Positions 21,583 through 33,756 of a stretch of DNA of 64,000 bases are shown one piece after another (position 1 is the stretch's first letter; each line of letters begins with the position of its first letter). This DNA is from Ceratothoa steindachneri (Eukaryota > Arthropoda > Malacostraca > Isopoda > Cymothoidae), in assembly GCA_963969495.1 (NCBI GenBank), contig OZ018329.1:145385521-145449520 (forward strand), read 5' to 3'. The position numbers and the translations under genes were made by a program. The notes under the pieces are model-generated. The model was not told the origin of the DNA and searched no databases. It worked only from the letters and a program-made list of their open reading frames with translations.

Positions 21583-23420
21583 CAGTGTTTCTCAACCTTT
21601 TTTGACTAACGCCCCCTTGCCCACTAAATCTTTTGATATCGCCCCCTCTGCCAAAGGGATTGCATCGTTCTTAAGTTACAAAACATTATTTTAAATAAAA
21701 TAATTAGGAGAATCTCATTAAAAAGTTACCTCAGTAGGTTTTAATGAGATGGTTGACTTTGTGCTTTTTGGCTAACTATTGCACCCTATGTTCCATCCTA
21801 ATAAGAAGTAACTTTAAATCTCCTCTTTTTGTGATTTGCAGGTGGTTTCTTTGTTTTTGAGAAGTCTAATAACTGCACTAAATCCCCGTTCAGCCATATA
21901 TGAAGATGGGAAAGCTATAAAATATTGTTGAATAGCTTCCTAAAACTTTGGATACTTTTCAGGAATTTCTTGTTGTAACGAAAACTCCTGGTATGATTGG
22001 TTGAATAGAGGCTTCAATTCGACGTCATCTTCTAAACCAATTAACGCATCTTGCATTGCAAGATTAGTTTCATTTGTATAAGCATCTGTAAATGGGTTTA
22101 TCATCCAGTCAGTCATTTTCATATCTATGACATCTTGATATGTACAGCTTATGGTCTCGTGTAACGTTTTCAAATATTCGCAATAAATCAAGAGGTGATC
22201 ATCCAATATGGAATTATTAGTCTTATCATATTCCAGATCATTTAGATTTGGAAACAGAGACAAATTCTTACGATCAATATTATTCTTGAAGAAGGATAGC
22301 TTGTCCAAGAATGCGAAATGTTAGATTTTGCTTTGGTAAGAGTTACATCATAGCCTTGCAATTGCAAATTCAGATCGTTGAATCCTCTGATGATATCTAT
22401 TAAATAGGCAATGTCTTTCTTGCAAGTAAGAGTTAATTACTCAAATAGCCACATTTATTCTCTTAGAAAAGTGGATTATGCTGTTGAAAAGTAAATAAAA
22501 TCGCTTTAAACAATTTCCTTTTCATAACCACCTCTCTTCCTTATGTAAAAGGAAGCGATGAAGTTCTTCTTCATTGTTATCACAGAGCTGTCGAAGTATT
22601 CTGAAATTAAGGGGATGGATTATATTTTATTTACTGATTTAATAACAACGTTAAGAGATTTATGAAGCCGATCAATCAGGTTCCTGGCAACCAGATGTTG
22701 TCGATGAATTACTAAATTTATTGTAAAAACACCGGGCACAACTTGATTAAAATATGCAAGAAAACCTTTATATCCTCCTGTTATTGTTGGATCTCCCTCA
22801 GCCGCGCAAGTAATAATATTGCTTATTAAGATATGTTTTTCTTTGAAAAAGTGTTCAACTGCAGTAAAAATAGATTCAATTTTAGTGTTTGTTTCAAGTT
22901 CCTTTGCAAAAAGCAGCTCTTGCTCAATTTTGTTATCTTTAATAAAGCAAACAAATCCTAAAAGTAGTGCTTCATTGCCTGGCAGTGTATTTGTGTCGCA
23001 TAGGATTTATTCAATGTCTTCAGCCATTTTGTCAACTCTTCTTTGAACAGTATTATTACTAAGTGGAGTCGATTTCCAATTGTGCTTGGTGAAGAATGAT
23101 ATACTCCTGTACACACGACTTCCTCTATGGCTGGTAAAATCCTTTCTTTTCTAATTGTATGAAGCTTTCCAGACCTGACAATTATTTTGGAGATATTATA
23201 TGAACAAATAAGTCCATCTTCGTATTTTGGGGATCATTTTGTTATAAAGGAACCAATGTTTTTTTGGGTTAAATCTGTCTCGTAAAGTTTGAAAATATGA
23301 CAAATTCTCTTTTTATTTATCAGGATTATCTTCTTTAATTGATCAGAAAGTCGGGATGGTTTCATCGCCTCGTTAGAGAACACTTTCGCACAGAGAAGGC
23401 ATATTGGCAGTTGGTTGTTA
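21583..23420 (-). pseudogene. hAT transposon (Charlie/ZBED5-SCAND3-like transposase), broken
   Basis: The plus-strand left end at 21,583, CAGTGTTTCTCAACCTTTTT, is a classic hAT/Charlie terminal repeat. The transposase reads away from it on the minus strand. Its C-terminal end (about 21,950-21,830) has FPSSYMAERGFSAVIRLL, the hAT dimerisation domain. Next inwards is the open block 22,308-21,940 with SLFPNLNDLEY, ILDDHLLIYCEYLKTL and DWMINPFTDAY. Further up are RILRQLCDNNEEELHRFLLH and WL-stop-KGNCLKRF (about 22,620-22,500), all in the order seen in ZBED5/FAM200-like proteins. Frames change repeatedly and stops are common. The N-terminal BED finger and the other terminal repeat were not found; TTTGAGAAACAG near 23,971 is a weak candidate. 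Eight bases AGCTAGAC precede the left end, but no second copy was located. Confidence 0.8.
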
Positions 23421-24254
23421 TTAACATATTAGGAGAAAACCCTCCTGGATTAAGTGGAAGAGAGCTCTCTAGAGGCAAGATGATTGTATTTCTCTCAAAA
23501 GCAGAGTGTAGAAAGATGCAAGTTCTTAAAATATATAAAATACTGTTGCCATAGAGAACATATTAAAAAGGATCAACGCCGAGATGCGAATCTTCCTTTT
23601 TCATTTCAAATACTATGACGAGCCTGTGTTAGAAAAAAACCTCAAGTTTGGTCACGATAAAAGCTCGGTTTTCGATTGAAACCTGCGCAGACTTATGCAG
23701 CGGCGGAGGTACCAAAATACCTTTGGTTTCTCCACAGTGGTGAGACACACACTTCAAACAGCGTAGAGACGGACCAAGATACGCCTTCTTACCTTAAATC
23801 TACAACGAAATAACAACGTGAGAGATGATCGCATCCATCGCGATGCTTAATAGCTGACGCACGCATAGGAAGCTGTCTTGGCTAAGATAGCACATGAACT
23901 TTTCTTTCGCGAGCACGATCGATGATGCGTCCAGTGGAAGTTAAACTCTCGGAAGGGTTCTAAATTTGCGTTTGAGAAACAGAACCCTTAGCTTGTAAGC
24001 GGAAAAGCCGAAGGGACCTTCTTCACCTGAGAAGCATTGAAGGTGCATAGATACGCAAATCTTCTCATTAACTTCACCCGATACTTTTAATGTGCATATG
24101 GCTTGAAAGTTGAAGGTCTTGTACTACTTTTCCCAAAAGATAATTAAACCAAAAGGAGATGGAAAGAAGAGCGGAGGTCAAGGATTGTGTAGTCCTTTTG
24201 AAACCTCGCTTTCGGAGGAGTCAAGCTTCTTTAGAAGAGTAAGAAAACAAGATC
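23421..24254. other. No gene recognised
   Basis: Moderate-GC stretch with no known frame. It may include the unrecognised distal end of the hAT element. Confidence 0.3.
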
Positions 24255-24740
24255 TGCTGACCAAGAGGTCGCATGCTCACACTTAATCTGATTTATGACC
24301 TTACAACCTTAAAAAATTTAATAATTCTATCATTCGAAAGAGAATGTAAAACAACATAAGAGTTTTAAATTTCGTTAGAATCGGCCAAATAGTTATGATG
24401 TTATTACCAAAACATAATAATTCCCTGGCTAACCTTGGAAGGACTTTCGCAATTATATCATTCGAAAGAGAATTTAAAACAAGATAAATGTTTGAGATTT
24501 CGTTATAATTGGCTGAATAACTATGATGTTATTGCCTAAAGGATAATTCCTGGGCTAACCTTGGGAGAACTTCGGCAATTATATCATTCAAAGGAGAATG
24601 TAAAACAACATAAGGACTTCAAATTTCACTATGATCGGCAAAATAGTTACAATGTTACTACAAAAAAAAAAATGGGGACAAGCGAAACGGGATCCGACCG
24701 ACAAATCATCATATTGAGATTTAGTCTCCCGCGACTAGAC
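24255..24740 (+). repeat. Dispersed repeat with internal ~126-bp minisatellite (copy A)
   Basis: Starts CTGCTGACCAAGAGGTCGC and contains about three units of 126-129 bp. Each unit holds ATCATTCGAAAGAGAATGTA, AAACAACATAAG, TTTCGTTAGAATCGGCC and ATAGTTATGATGTTATT; the GATGTTATT landmarks lie near 24,396, 24,525 and 24,651. It ends in a GACAAGCGAAACGGGATCCG-like segment. The whole order recurs on the opposite strand at 35,190-35,665. Non-coding. The family is unknown to me. Confidence 0.85.
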
Positions 24741-27700
24741 TCGCAACGAGTGAAAATAGGAACTTGCACTTTGGGTAAAACGAATATGGACAAAATATTA
24801 AAAACGCGTTTTTTTATTCAGTATGTAATTATGCTCTCATTGAAGCACCTTTTGTTCAAATGTACCGATAAATTTACCCTTACAGCTAAAATAGGTGGGT
24901 TACTGGAAATTTGAGCCATTCTAGTAGAAAATATTCATCTTCCAGTAGCTTCAGCAACGTTGGAATGAGAATGAATTTCAACAATTCTTGTTCCAAAACA
25001 AACCAAATATTTCCGATGATATTATGAACTCGCAATCTTAAATGACATTCCATATGTTATACTTACCTATCATGTTCTCTTGTGCAGTCTTTAACAAATA
25101 TCGCTGTTTGGATCGATGCACTATCATCTTGGTTGACTGAGCCACACTGCATGTACTGTCGGATGGATTGACTGACACGAAAATGATTGATCCTGTAAGT
25201 GTTAATCCTACCAAGTAACACTAGAGCATGGCAAATATAAACCATAAATTGCTGACAAAATTATCTCGGCTGCATTTCAATCCTTTAGGGGAGGGGGGCA
25301 AGCAGTCAAGACTAAAAGCTTTTCAGGATACTTTCATACTTCCAGGGAAACAAATCTGAGAATTGCTATCCTATTTAAAAGACAATCCATTTTTTTCCAT
25401 GGGTTGCTCGGATTATTAAAAGAGTTACTCTGATTTTTGAATATTGATGTCAAACGTAGAGGTTTGACAATTTCAGGTTTCCATGGTATTCAGCTGCAGG
25501 AAGCTCACGACAAACTGGTCACCGAAATTTGCTTTATGTCCATAGGTACGCCTACCATAGCTGTTTTATTCTTGATTTTGGTATACAAACATTACTTAAG
25601 ATACCGTTCCTCTCAAACTATGGCACAACTCAGAAACCTTCGCAATTGAGGCACCAGCGATCGGATCCCCCATATTTGGTCACTTTATAATCTGAAATTT
25701 CTCGCACTTTGCCGGATATTAACACACAAATCAGACAAAGACTAAATCTTAAGTTTAAGAACATCATTTTTTAGGTTTCTGCAGTGTCTGTCAATACGAT
25801 TTGTCGACAACTTGAGTTTTTATTTCTGTATAATCGCGGACGGAAATATAACAGCAGAAGCAGCTGGTGATTCGTCCCCTATTGAAATAGTGGAAAAAGA
25901 CAGACTGAGCAAAAGTGAGATCCAGTAGAGAAATGGTGAAATAACATAAAGGGCTGCAGTGATAGAACCTTGATTAAAGTATATCTCATTTGATTGTTAC
26001 TTGTCAAATTTGATATTTTTTAATGTAATTTTAGTTGACATATTTTACAATCCTTTGAAGTATGTAATTTATATCTTAATCGATTCGAGTATATTTTTAG
26101 TTAAAGTTTTGGAGTATTCAGCCAATTAGTCGTGTGAAAACTTCTCATTTTATTAATTTCGCATCCATGCAAAAGACCCCTTAAGTCTGTTCTCTTGTAA
26201 CTTGAAAGTGAGAAAAGGTGTGTAAAAAGTTTCCAAAAATTTCCTAAGGGAAGGGATGAGTTGGCAGGTAAGGTACTTTATATAGATAGAAGAATAGAAC
26301 ACAATTGATTAAAATACATTTGGAGAGGTTAAATTACTGCACCTGAAAACCCCAGAGATTGAACCAGTTTCTATAGGCATTGTGTTGGTGTGATGATAGA
26401 TATCAACATTGAATAAGGCTTCAATATACGCGTTATGGCCGTAAGAGCAGGCAGTCTCCTAAACAGGATGTCTCTTGCTATGTGTTCTATCTTGCATTTT
26501 TACCAGTTCATCTTTCTTGAATGCTAGTAGTGTAACATGATAGAAATTACCATCTTCGCAAATATTTCAATGTGAATTTTGTCTGAATTTTCTCCAAAGT
26601 TTTTACGTATTATAAATAATGTCAAATTTAGAGAATGATTCGTCATGAAAAAAGGAGAGATGTGGCATGAGAGGAATGGATTGAGCTCAAGTGATTAATA
26701 CATAACTCAACCCGACTGGAATTTCCTTAAAAGAGATTTGCTTCATATCACAAAGTGATACACATTAAGAGGATGGGTGCTTTATTATTACGCCTAAAGA
26801 ACAAGGTACTATATGGTAAGGTACTATATTAATCGTTATTTCATGCATTTCTGGTATGAGAGCCAGGTAACTCAGATTAGTCACAAAGATTTTCTGTGAA
26901 GAAATTAAAGAAAAATACATTTGAATTATAGTCAAGAAGAGAATCCTGAATCTAAGGTGGAAATTGGTATCTCGCTCACCATTTTCTCCTGACAAACCAC
27001 CACATAATTCCTGCTCGTCGTTTTCAACAATAGCAACAAATAAAACAGGGTCTTACCTATATTCTTTTGTAACAAAGATCTTTGATATGAGAGTGTTAAC
27101 TCTGCTCGACCATGATTTGCAGGAGACGCGCTGTCGAGGTCATATTATTAGAGAAGACCCCAAAGGATGGTAGGTCAAGTTTAGAACTGCACTGGATCGG
27201 AGCGTTCTCAGAGTATTTCTTTGGTGAGTTACGCGAAGAGACCTAATTTTGTGGCTCAATGGAAGAACAGCTTCAAGAAAACTTCAAGTCCTTCCTCTCA
27301 AAATTGGTAGAAGTACACTCGTCTTTCGGGGCCAGTTTTGACACCTCCTACACTGTTCTACTCCCTTAAACTTCATCATATTTTACAAACAGGTTTCAAA
27401 ATATTTCTGATAGATTTGACTAAGAATTTCTTTTTCGTTTGTTTTCCAATAAAAATAGAGCGAAGCAACGCTTTTCAACGGAAGACTGCAGCCTGAGTAT
27501 GGGGAATAATGTACGCGTGGATGACACAGGTGAATAAAGCAGGAGAATAAAAATGAATAAAAAGTAAAGGAAATCAAAGGTTGAATAAGTGGTCCGTGAA
27601 GACACAAATCACACATAATCCCAGCCAGACGCAAATAGAAAAACACCCCACTCGCCTCCATATGGTAAATAGAAAGGAACTTTCGAAAGAACCCAAGATG

Positions 27701-28480
27701 GACGGTCAAGATCACTCGAGCAAATCATTGTCGAAGGATTTTCAAAACTTGACTGCCAATCGCGGGGTCGAAGGAAATCAAGGAACATTTATGGTTATAA
27801 GAACCCAATAATGGGGCGTCTGAGGCTCATCTTTAAGCTGAGAGGTGGATTATAAATTTAAGATCTTACTTTAGAAAGGAGTGTATGAAAAAAAGGATAG
27901 AATTGGGATATATTAAATAAAGTATGTTTGCAGAGGAAAAAAGGTTGATGTTTGGTTGATTCCAGTCACCAGCAGAAAGGACATAAAGGACGGTACATTT
28001 TAGACGGATGTAAAGATCTTTAGGGTGGAAGGACTACGTATTATCCTACGAAGGAAGGTCTTGCAAAGAACAAGGAGGATACAGAGGTGACTAAATAAAC
28101 AAGAAAAATAGGATGATGTGTAAAGAGGAGATGAAGTTTATTCCGGTGACGAAAGTTTCTACTTGATCGCTAGTTGGTCTATAAACCACAAAAATACTAC
28201 ATTCTTCGCCGACCAAAAGAGGAGTGGCTTCAGGTTTTCTTTCGCTTACCAATGAGTATCATGATGACCTTTATAATGGTTTCATTATTCGGTGAGGGTT
28301 TTTTTCTGACCAAGAGTGAGATGATTTGTCCAAGGAGAAATGTAAAAGAGAAATTTACACAGGAAAAATTATAGCATGAAAAATCCAACCAGGGCAGAGA
28401 GGGAAAGAAAGAAACTAACGAAGTCATTTCAGTCTGGAAGTTTGTAAGGTTAGATTTTTGGAGGGGTGAAGATGTGTGGA

Positions 28481-28482
<2 letters not shown>
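24741..28482. other. Gene-free stretch
   Basis: Many short frames, none with a recognised domain. The frame at 25,437-25,649 encodes a hydrophobic run (TIAVLFLILVYKHYL) but has no other support. No transposon motif was seen. Confidence 0.35.

Positions 28483-28547
<65 letters not shown>
28483..28547. repeat. (AT)n microsatellite, 65 bp
   Basis: Uninterrupted alternating AT. The Tyr-Ile-repeat frames over it are artefacts. Confidence 0.97.
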
Positions 28548-28548
<1 letters not shown>

Positions 28549-31379
28549 CCACATATCCACTTTCGGGACTTGTGGCCACAGGGCATCCACCTGCAAGAAG
28601 GAAGAGAGGGAGAATTGTAGCAAATCATGGGTGAGATGGATTGGAAGAAGAGTGAAGAGGATGAAGTGATCGGCTGGCTATGAAATAAGTACTGATTCTA
28701 ATTATCGACTGTAACCATATCTATGGATTAAATTAGAACTTTCAAACGCATTTTATAAACTTTATCTGGGGGCATCAACCTCGAATAATGGGGACCAATG
28801 TCCAAGTCAATATTCATTACCATATGTCATCGACGCATCGGCCAATAGGGCGATGCCGCTAGGTTGAGGAAAAAGGCGTATATATTCCTCAGTATGATAT
28901 ATTCTGTACTCAAATGGGAACACAGGTTTAAATCAAGAAAGAGTATCAAAAAAAAGTAAAAATGAGAAGAACCGATAGTTAGAGTGCTAAATCTTGATGC
29001 ATGAAAACTGTGAAGGTTATGCGGGGGGAGGTGCTATACAATATGTGTGCCAACGTTTCGAGTTAACTTAGAAAAGGCGTCAAAACATCCATCTAAGCAT
29101 AAGACCATGGTAAGGAAATAATTAAAGCCACGTTCACAAATTTCCTAACACACGTTCACCAAGGGGGCATAAAAGCAGTATAGCCAAGTGTGACCTAAAA
29201 GCATTATGGCAAAGATACTCAACTTACCTCATAGAACCATGTGGCATTAAGACCTTAGAATTTGCGTCAATTTCGCATTCGGAATATACATCGTCCCTTT
29301 TCTCTGTCATCCATGTTTAAGCCTCGTCCAGCGAAAAGCCTAATGCGGTGAGAGTCTGGAAAAGAAAGATCTAAAGCAATAAATCTCCCTCGAGCTCTAG
29401 AATGTACATACTCATCTTTTATGATGGATTTGTTTTTTTATCCAAAATGTCATGGCCAAAAATGAATAAATATAATCAGGAATGGAGAAAAATTTAATAT
29501 AAAAATCTGCAACAGCAGACCTCATCAACTATAAATATTAGTGATAGACACTTTTTAAAAAGTCTCATGACATATTCCTTCAAAGAAGACAAGTTTTAAA
29601 TATGTTTCATCACCGTTTGTAGAGTTCCCATTCGTATCTATGAATTCCTTTAGTCACAATTTAGCTTAATTCGTCGAAGGTGTTGAACAACACTCCCCCT
29701 TCGACCTCTTATCAGGAACGAGGTGTGCTCTCATTTTTAGTTATCCTTTGCCTTATATCATATTTTGTATTTTGCCTGGCTCGATTTCTGTATTGTTTCT
29801 GTTCCTTTCCTCATTCCTTCTTTGTTCTAAATAGCAACAGTGGTTGCAATCCATTTCTCTTTCAATTATAATTGAAGAAATATTGTTCTTGGGATTCTAT
29901 TTATTAATCATAATAAACGAAACTTTGTTCTTGAGACTCTATTTATGATTTGGCTACCCCCCTTCTAGCTCTCTCTTGATTCATTGTTTCATTCTAACGC
30001 CTGGTTCGGTTTGGAAGACAAATATCAACTTGAAAATAATCCGATATCTCACTTTACTTTTGAAATATGTGCTTTATTTCTGTTTTAACCTGAGAATTTC
30101 TAGTCGTGTTTAATTAAAATCCGAAATGTTTGCTAATGTATTAATTTATATGGCTGTAAATTTTATCACAAGTCGGGAGATTTAAAATTAAAATTGCCTA
30201 GCGACTCGAAAAGTAGTTAGGGTAATTTGTCGAATCTTGAAATGGTTGAAAAAGAAAAACTATGAATTATATTTTAGTGTTTATAACGAACAGATCCCTC
30301 GCGATATAGAACATTCGACAGTTTTATTAACGAGGCATGTTATATGTATTGTTTTTTTACGTCGTTTATTATTCTCTTCGAATCTTCTTTGATTATTTAT
30401 TTATCGTTTCTGCATGTCGTATCCTTAAACATAGATCTTCCTATATTAGGTGTCCTCTCTTGAGTGACGAAGACTAGTTTACCGATTGTTAATAATTCAT
30501 TTAGTCATTTCTACAGACTTTCGCCGGTTTGTGAAAATCAAATAATTAGTGTGTGTTGAGGTGAGAAATAAAGTGTTATTTTCCATTAAAATACTTAAGT
30601 CAGTAACCTTTTTAGTCAGTACTTAGATGAAGGAAAGAGTAGAAGAGACTGAGATTAAGAGGAACAAAATTAATGCGCCGGGGAACCTCCCAAGGGAAGA
30701 GCCCGGCGTCGCCAAGACCTAAAGATGAATAAGGAAGAAATTGTCCGGCCAAGAAATATCTTCGCTGAATATCATTAACTTAAATGCCCACTCTTTACCA
30801 CTCTTAGGTCGAGGTAAAGGAAAATGTCTCTTTGCTTAGTAGGATGAGAATTTCCTTTGGGTTAATCTTTAATGACACTTTATAACGAGAATCTGTAAGT
30901 CTCTCAGGTCATTAAAAGAGAATTTTAAAAGAGATCACGTGCTCATCCGACTTTATTTATAGCGTTAGCGAAGGAGGCCCATTTAGAAATTAATTAAAGG
31001 AAATTTCTCTTCTTTTTACACATTTTGGGATTTCAATTTTAAATATAAGGTAATAACAACTAAATTTATATTTTGTCCAAAATAATATAAAGTAGCATGA
31101 CCAATCTTGCTTTGTGGTGAGGAAAATTTAAAAAATCATTCTTTTTGTTCCACTAAAATCGATCATAGCGATATTGATTTAATGAAAAGTCATATGAAAA
31201 GGGCCAAGGAGTCAAGGCTGTGTTTTTTACACGCTAGCCACCCTTTTGAGCGAGAGGAAAGGAATAGAGGAGTGATCAGTCATTCCCCAGTGGATATGAT
31301 ACGACCACCTCACCTGGAACCGGCAGTAGGGCCACCACACTTCAATGTATTCCACGTGAGGTAAATATGCAATAGAATT
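28548..31379. other. Gene-free stretch with one GC-rich hairpin
   Basis: No coding family seen. At 30,676-30,708 the arms CGCCGGG and CCCGGCG enclose CTCCCAAGGGAAG, a nested GC-rich inverted repeat in otherwise AT-rich sequence. Its role is unknown. Confidence 0.4.
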
Positions 31380-31545
31380 TCCACTTTCTAACTCTTGTGC
31401 AGGCCGCAAGCATAGCATGCAACAGCCTCTCTCCACTCTAATTTGGACCCCTCGGGACAGCCTCACAGAAAGCGTGGCTCCACTCAATTGTGTCCACGAT
31501 AACGGGGCCTACAGCAGAGGCTGTAAAATCAAAGTGTTCTCTCTT
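31380..31545 (-). repeat. Diverged copy of the 8.4-9.4 kb repeat family
   Basis: Its reverse complement carries, in order, CTTTGATTTTACAGCCTCTG, AGTGGAGCCACGCTTTCTGT, GAGGCTGTCCCGAGGG and CAAATTAGAGTGGA. These align with CTTTGATATTACACCTTCTG, AGTGGAGCCGCACTTTCTGT, GGGGCTATCCTGAGGG and CAAATTTAGGGTGGA in the 504-bp units. About 115 bp are clearly homologous. The interstitial telomere repeat lies directly next to it. Confidence 0.75.
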
Positions 31546-31566
31546 ATTCTCCCAAACGGGCGGGAG

Positions 31567-31606
31567 AACCTAACCTAACCTAACCTTACCTAACCTAATC
31601 TAACCT
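31567..31606. repeat. Interstitial telomere-type repeat (CCTAA)n
   Basis: About eight units of CCTAA, two of them with a single change. TTAGG on the other strand is the ancestral arthropod telomere unit. Too short and too embedded to be a chromosome end. Confidence 0.85.
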
Positions 31607-33754
31607 GCATCGGTGAAAGGCAAGAAATTCAATGATAAAATTACAATGTCTGATATTTTGTTCAAAATCCAATACTGATTTAAAACTTATGATAACAAAA
31701 GAATCCTATTTGGTGATGATTTTCCTTGGGGGTGGAGGATCGATTTAACATCCTTACGGATTTCTTTGCTCAGAAGAAGCGAAGATCCTACCTAATATTT
31801 GTTATTACTTTTAGGATCGGCTCGCAGTCAATGGAAAAGAGAAAAACTACTACCATTTGTATTTCCTCGACAGTTCGATAGGAATTCATGTGTACAAAAG
31901 AATAACTAAATAAAATAAAGAAATCATCTCTTAGGTCGCATCTTTTACCGGTTACATTTCAATATATTTGAAAGCTTGAAAAAAAACTGGCGAAGTTATG
32001 TGAAGTTAAATTGAGTATGGAAAATACCCAAACAGAGAGCAAGGGTTTCTCCGAGGCAAAAGGGTCTGTTACCTGCCTCAGTTTGTTTCTATTAAGGCAA
32101 TGAACCCGGATCTCTTGCGGAAATCTCTCACCAATTTGGTATCTCTGAAGCGACATGTTATTTGAGCCCAAGAAAATTAAATCCCCCATCGAGGAACTGC
32201 CTTGGAATAATAGGTAAAACGAGGTTTGATTCGTCATCAAGTCTGAGATAAGCTTCAAAGCATCCCATTAGAGGGGTACTAGTGTTGCCAATTGGGGCTC
32301 GCTTCTCATTTCTTGTTTACGTGTCTACCTCCCTCTTGGGAAAAGCAAATTTCTTGCACTAGCCTAGTAGGTGGGAAGTGGATGGGGATTAGAAAGTAGA
32401 AATTTGTATGGGGGTAAATCGCAAAATTGCAAAATGATGCTAACTTTACCAGAGATCTTAGAGAGGAGTAATACAAAGTAAACATAAGTGAAGGGGAAAA
32501 TGTTTGGAATATTTAATATTCTGATTTTACAAATTGACACTCGAGATAAGAATAATATTCAAAGGGAATCTTATAGTTAAAAAGTCAAGGTGAACGTAAG
32601 TACTAGGGAATGAGAGATCGGTTTGAACCCATTAGCCTGGTTCCGAACTTACGAATTTTCATCGATTGGGGCCGAATTTGACGCGGCAACTTATTTTTTA
32701 GTCAAGCTTTTGGATCAAATTTGTGTTTAGGTTCTGTCTTAATTTTAGAACGAGTAATAAAATTGAACGTCCGCTCCATGTACCAAACTTCTCATTAGCG
32801 AGTTATTGAAATTTAATTCCCTTACCAACACGTAAGAATTATTAGGCAAAAATGAAGAACAGAACACTCGAAAAAGTAGGGGAGAAAAGATTGCCATAAG
32901 AATATTTAAAACATGCAACAAATCTAGAAGAATATATCTTGGTTTGATTAGTTTCACCTTCGCCCCATTCACTTGAGAGCTACGAGCGGGGCTTGGGCGT
33001 GGCTCGGGTGTGAATGTACTCCCCATCTTATCTTAGCTGATGTAATTTTGAATCGTGACATCCCTAACGGAACGTATTTGGCACGGTTCCATGATCACCA
33101 AGGGGAAAAGGGAAATACACGACGTTCCCTTAGAAAATAAAAACCTTACACATTGCTCTTAAAGCAAAAAATAATGGAGCTGTTTTCACGTTTAACAGGA
33201 GTCACAGATATGCATTTTGGAATCGAAATGACCTCGAAAGTTTAAATTTTCTTTTCGGAAGTGGTTTTATTGATGATGGGTTAAGAATATAAAAGGTAAC
33301 TGGTTGATATAAAAGAATTCATTAGCCGCCATTGGATTATTTTCGAATTACAACCATTTAGAAAGGACTGTTTTCATCGAAGAATCAAATCCTCAGGAAA
33401 GAGAAGTTCTGTCCGTCGATTCACAATTAGCCGATCGTACTTCTAAAAGAATCTTTGTCCAATCATATTTATCTAGCTTTCCAATTCATTAAGTTCAAAT
33501 AATTCAATTATGCTTACATAACTTTCACTATAAATTTTCTTATTTGAGTTGTGGCATCAACAAAGTGAACTTCTTGTTACATTCTTTTATTCTAACTAGG
33601 TTTAAGATGCTGTTGATGACACTGGATTCACCCGGTGTGGGGTTTCGATTCCACCGGGTAAGATTCATCAGTTTTACCCACGTATAAACCGAGTCGTTAC
33701 TCTTCGAATAATTGATTGACATTGATTTAAGTTTTTACTTCAAAAACACTAAAC
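31607..33754. other. Gene-free stretch
   Basis: No protein family recognised. Near 33,628-33,662 a short hairpin (ACCCGGTG..CACCGGGT) encloses GGTTTCGATTCC, a B-box-like motif, but no tRNA fold can be drawn. Confidence 0.35.
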
Positions 33755-33756
33755 TA

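Noticed and set aside
23960..23985. TTTGAGAAACAG as the second hAT terminal repeat
   Set aside because: Only about nine matching bases with the end at 21,583 and no 8-bp target duplication.
25437..25649. 70-codon frame with a hydrophobic segment
   Set aside because: Single short frame without homology, promoter or splice evidence.
33628..33662. tRNA-like B box GGTTTCGATTCC in a hairpin
   Set aside because: No A box or cloverleaf can be drawn around it.
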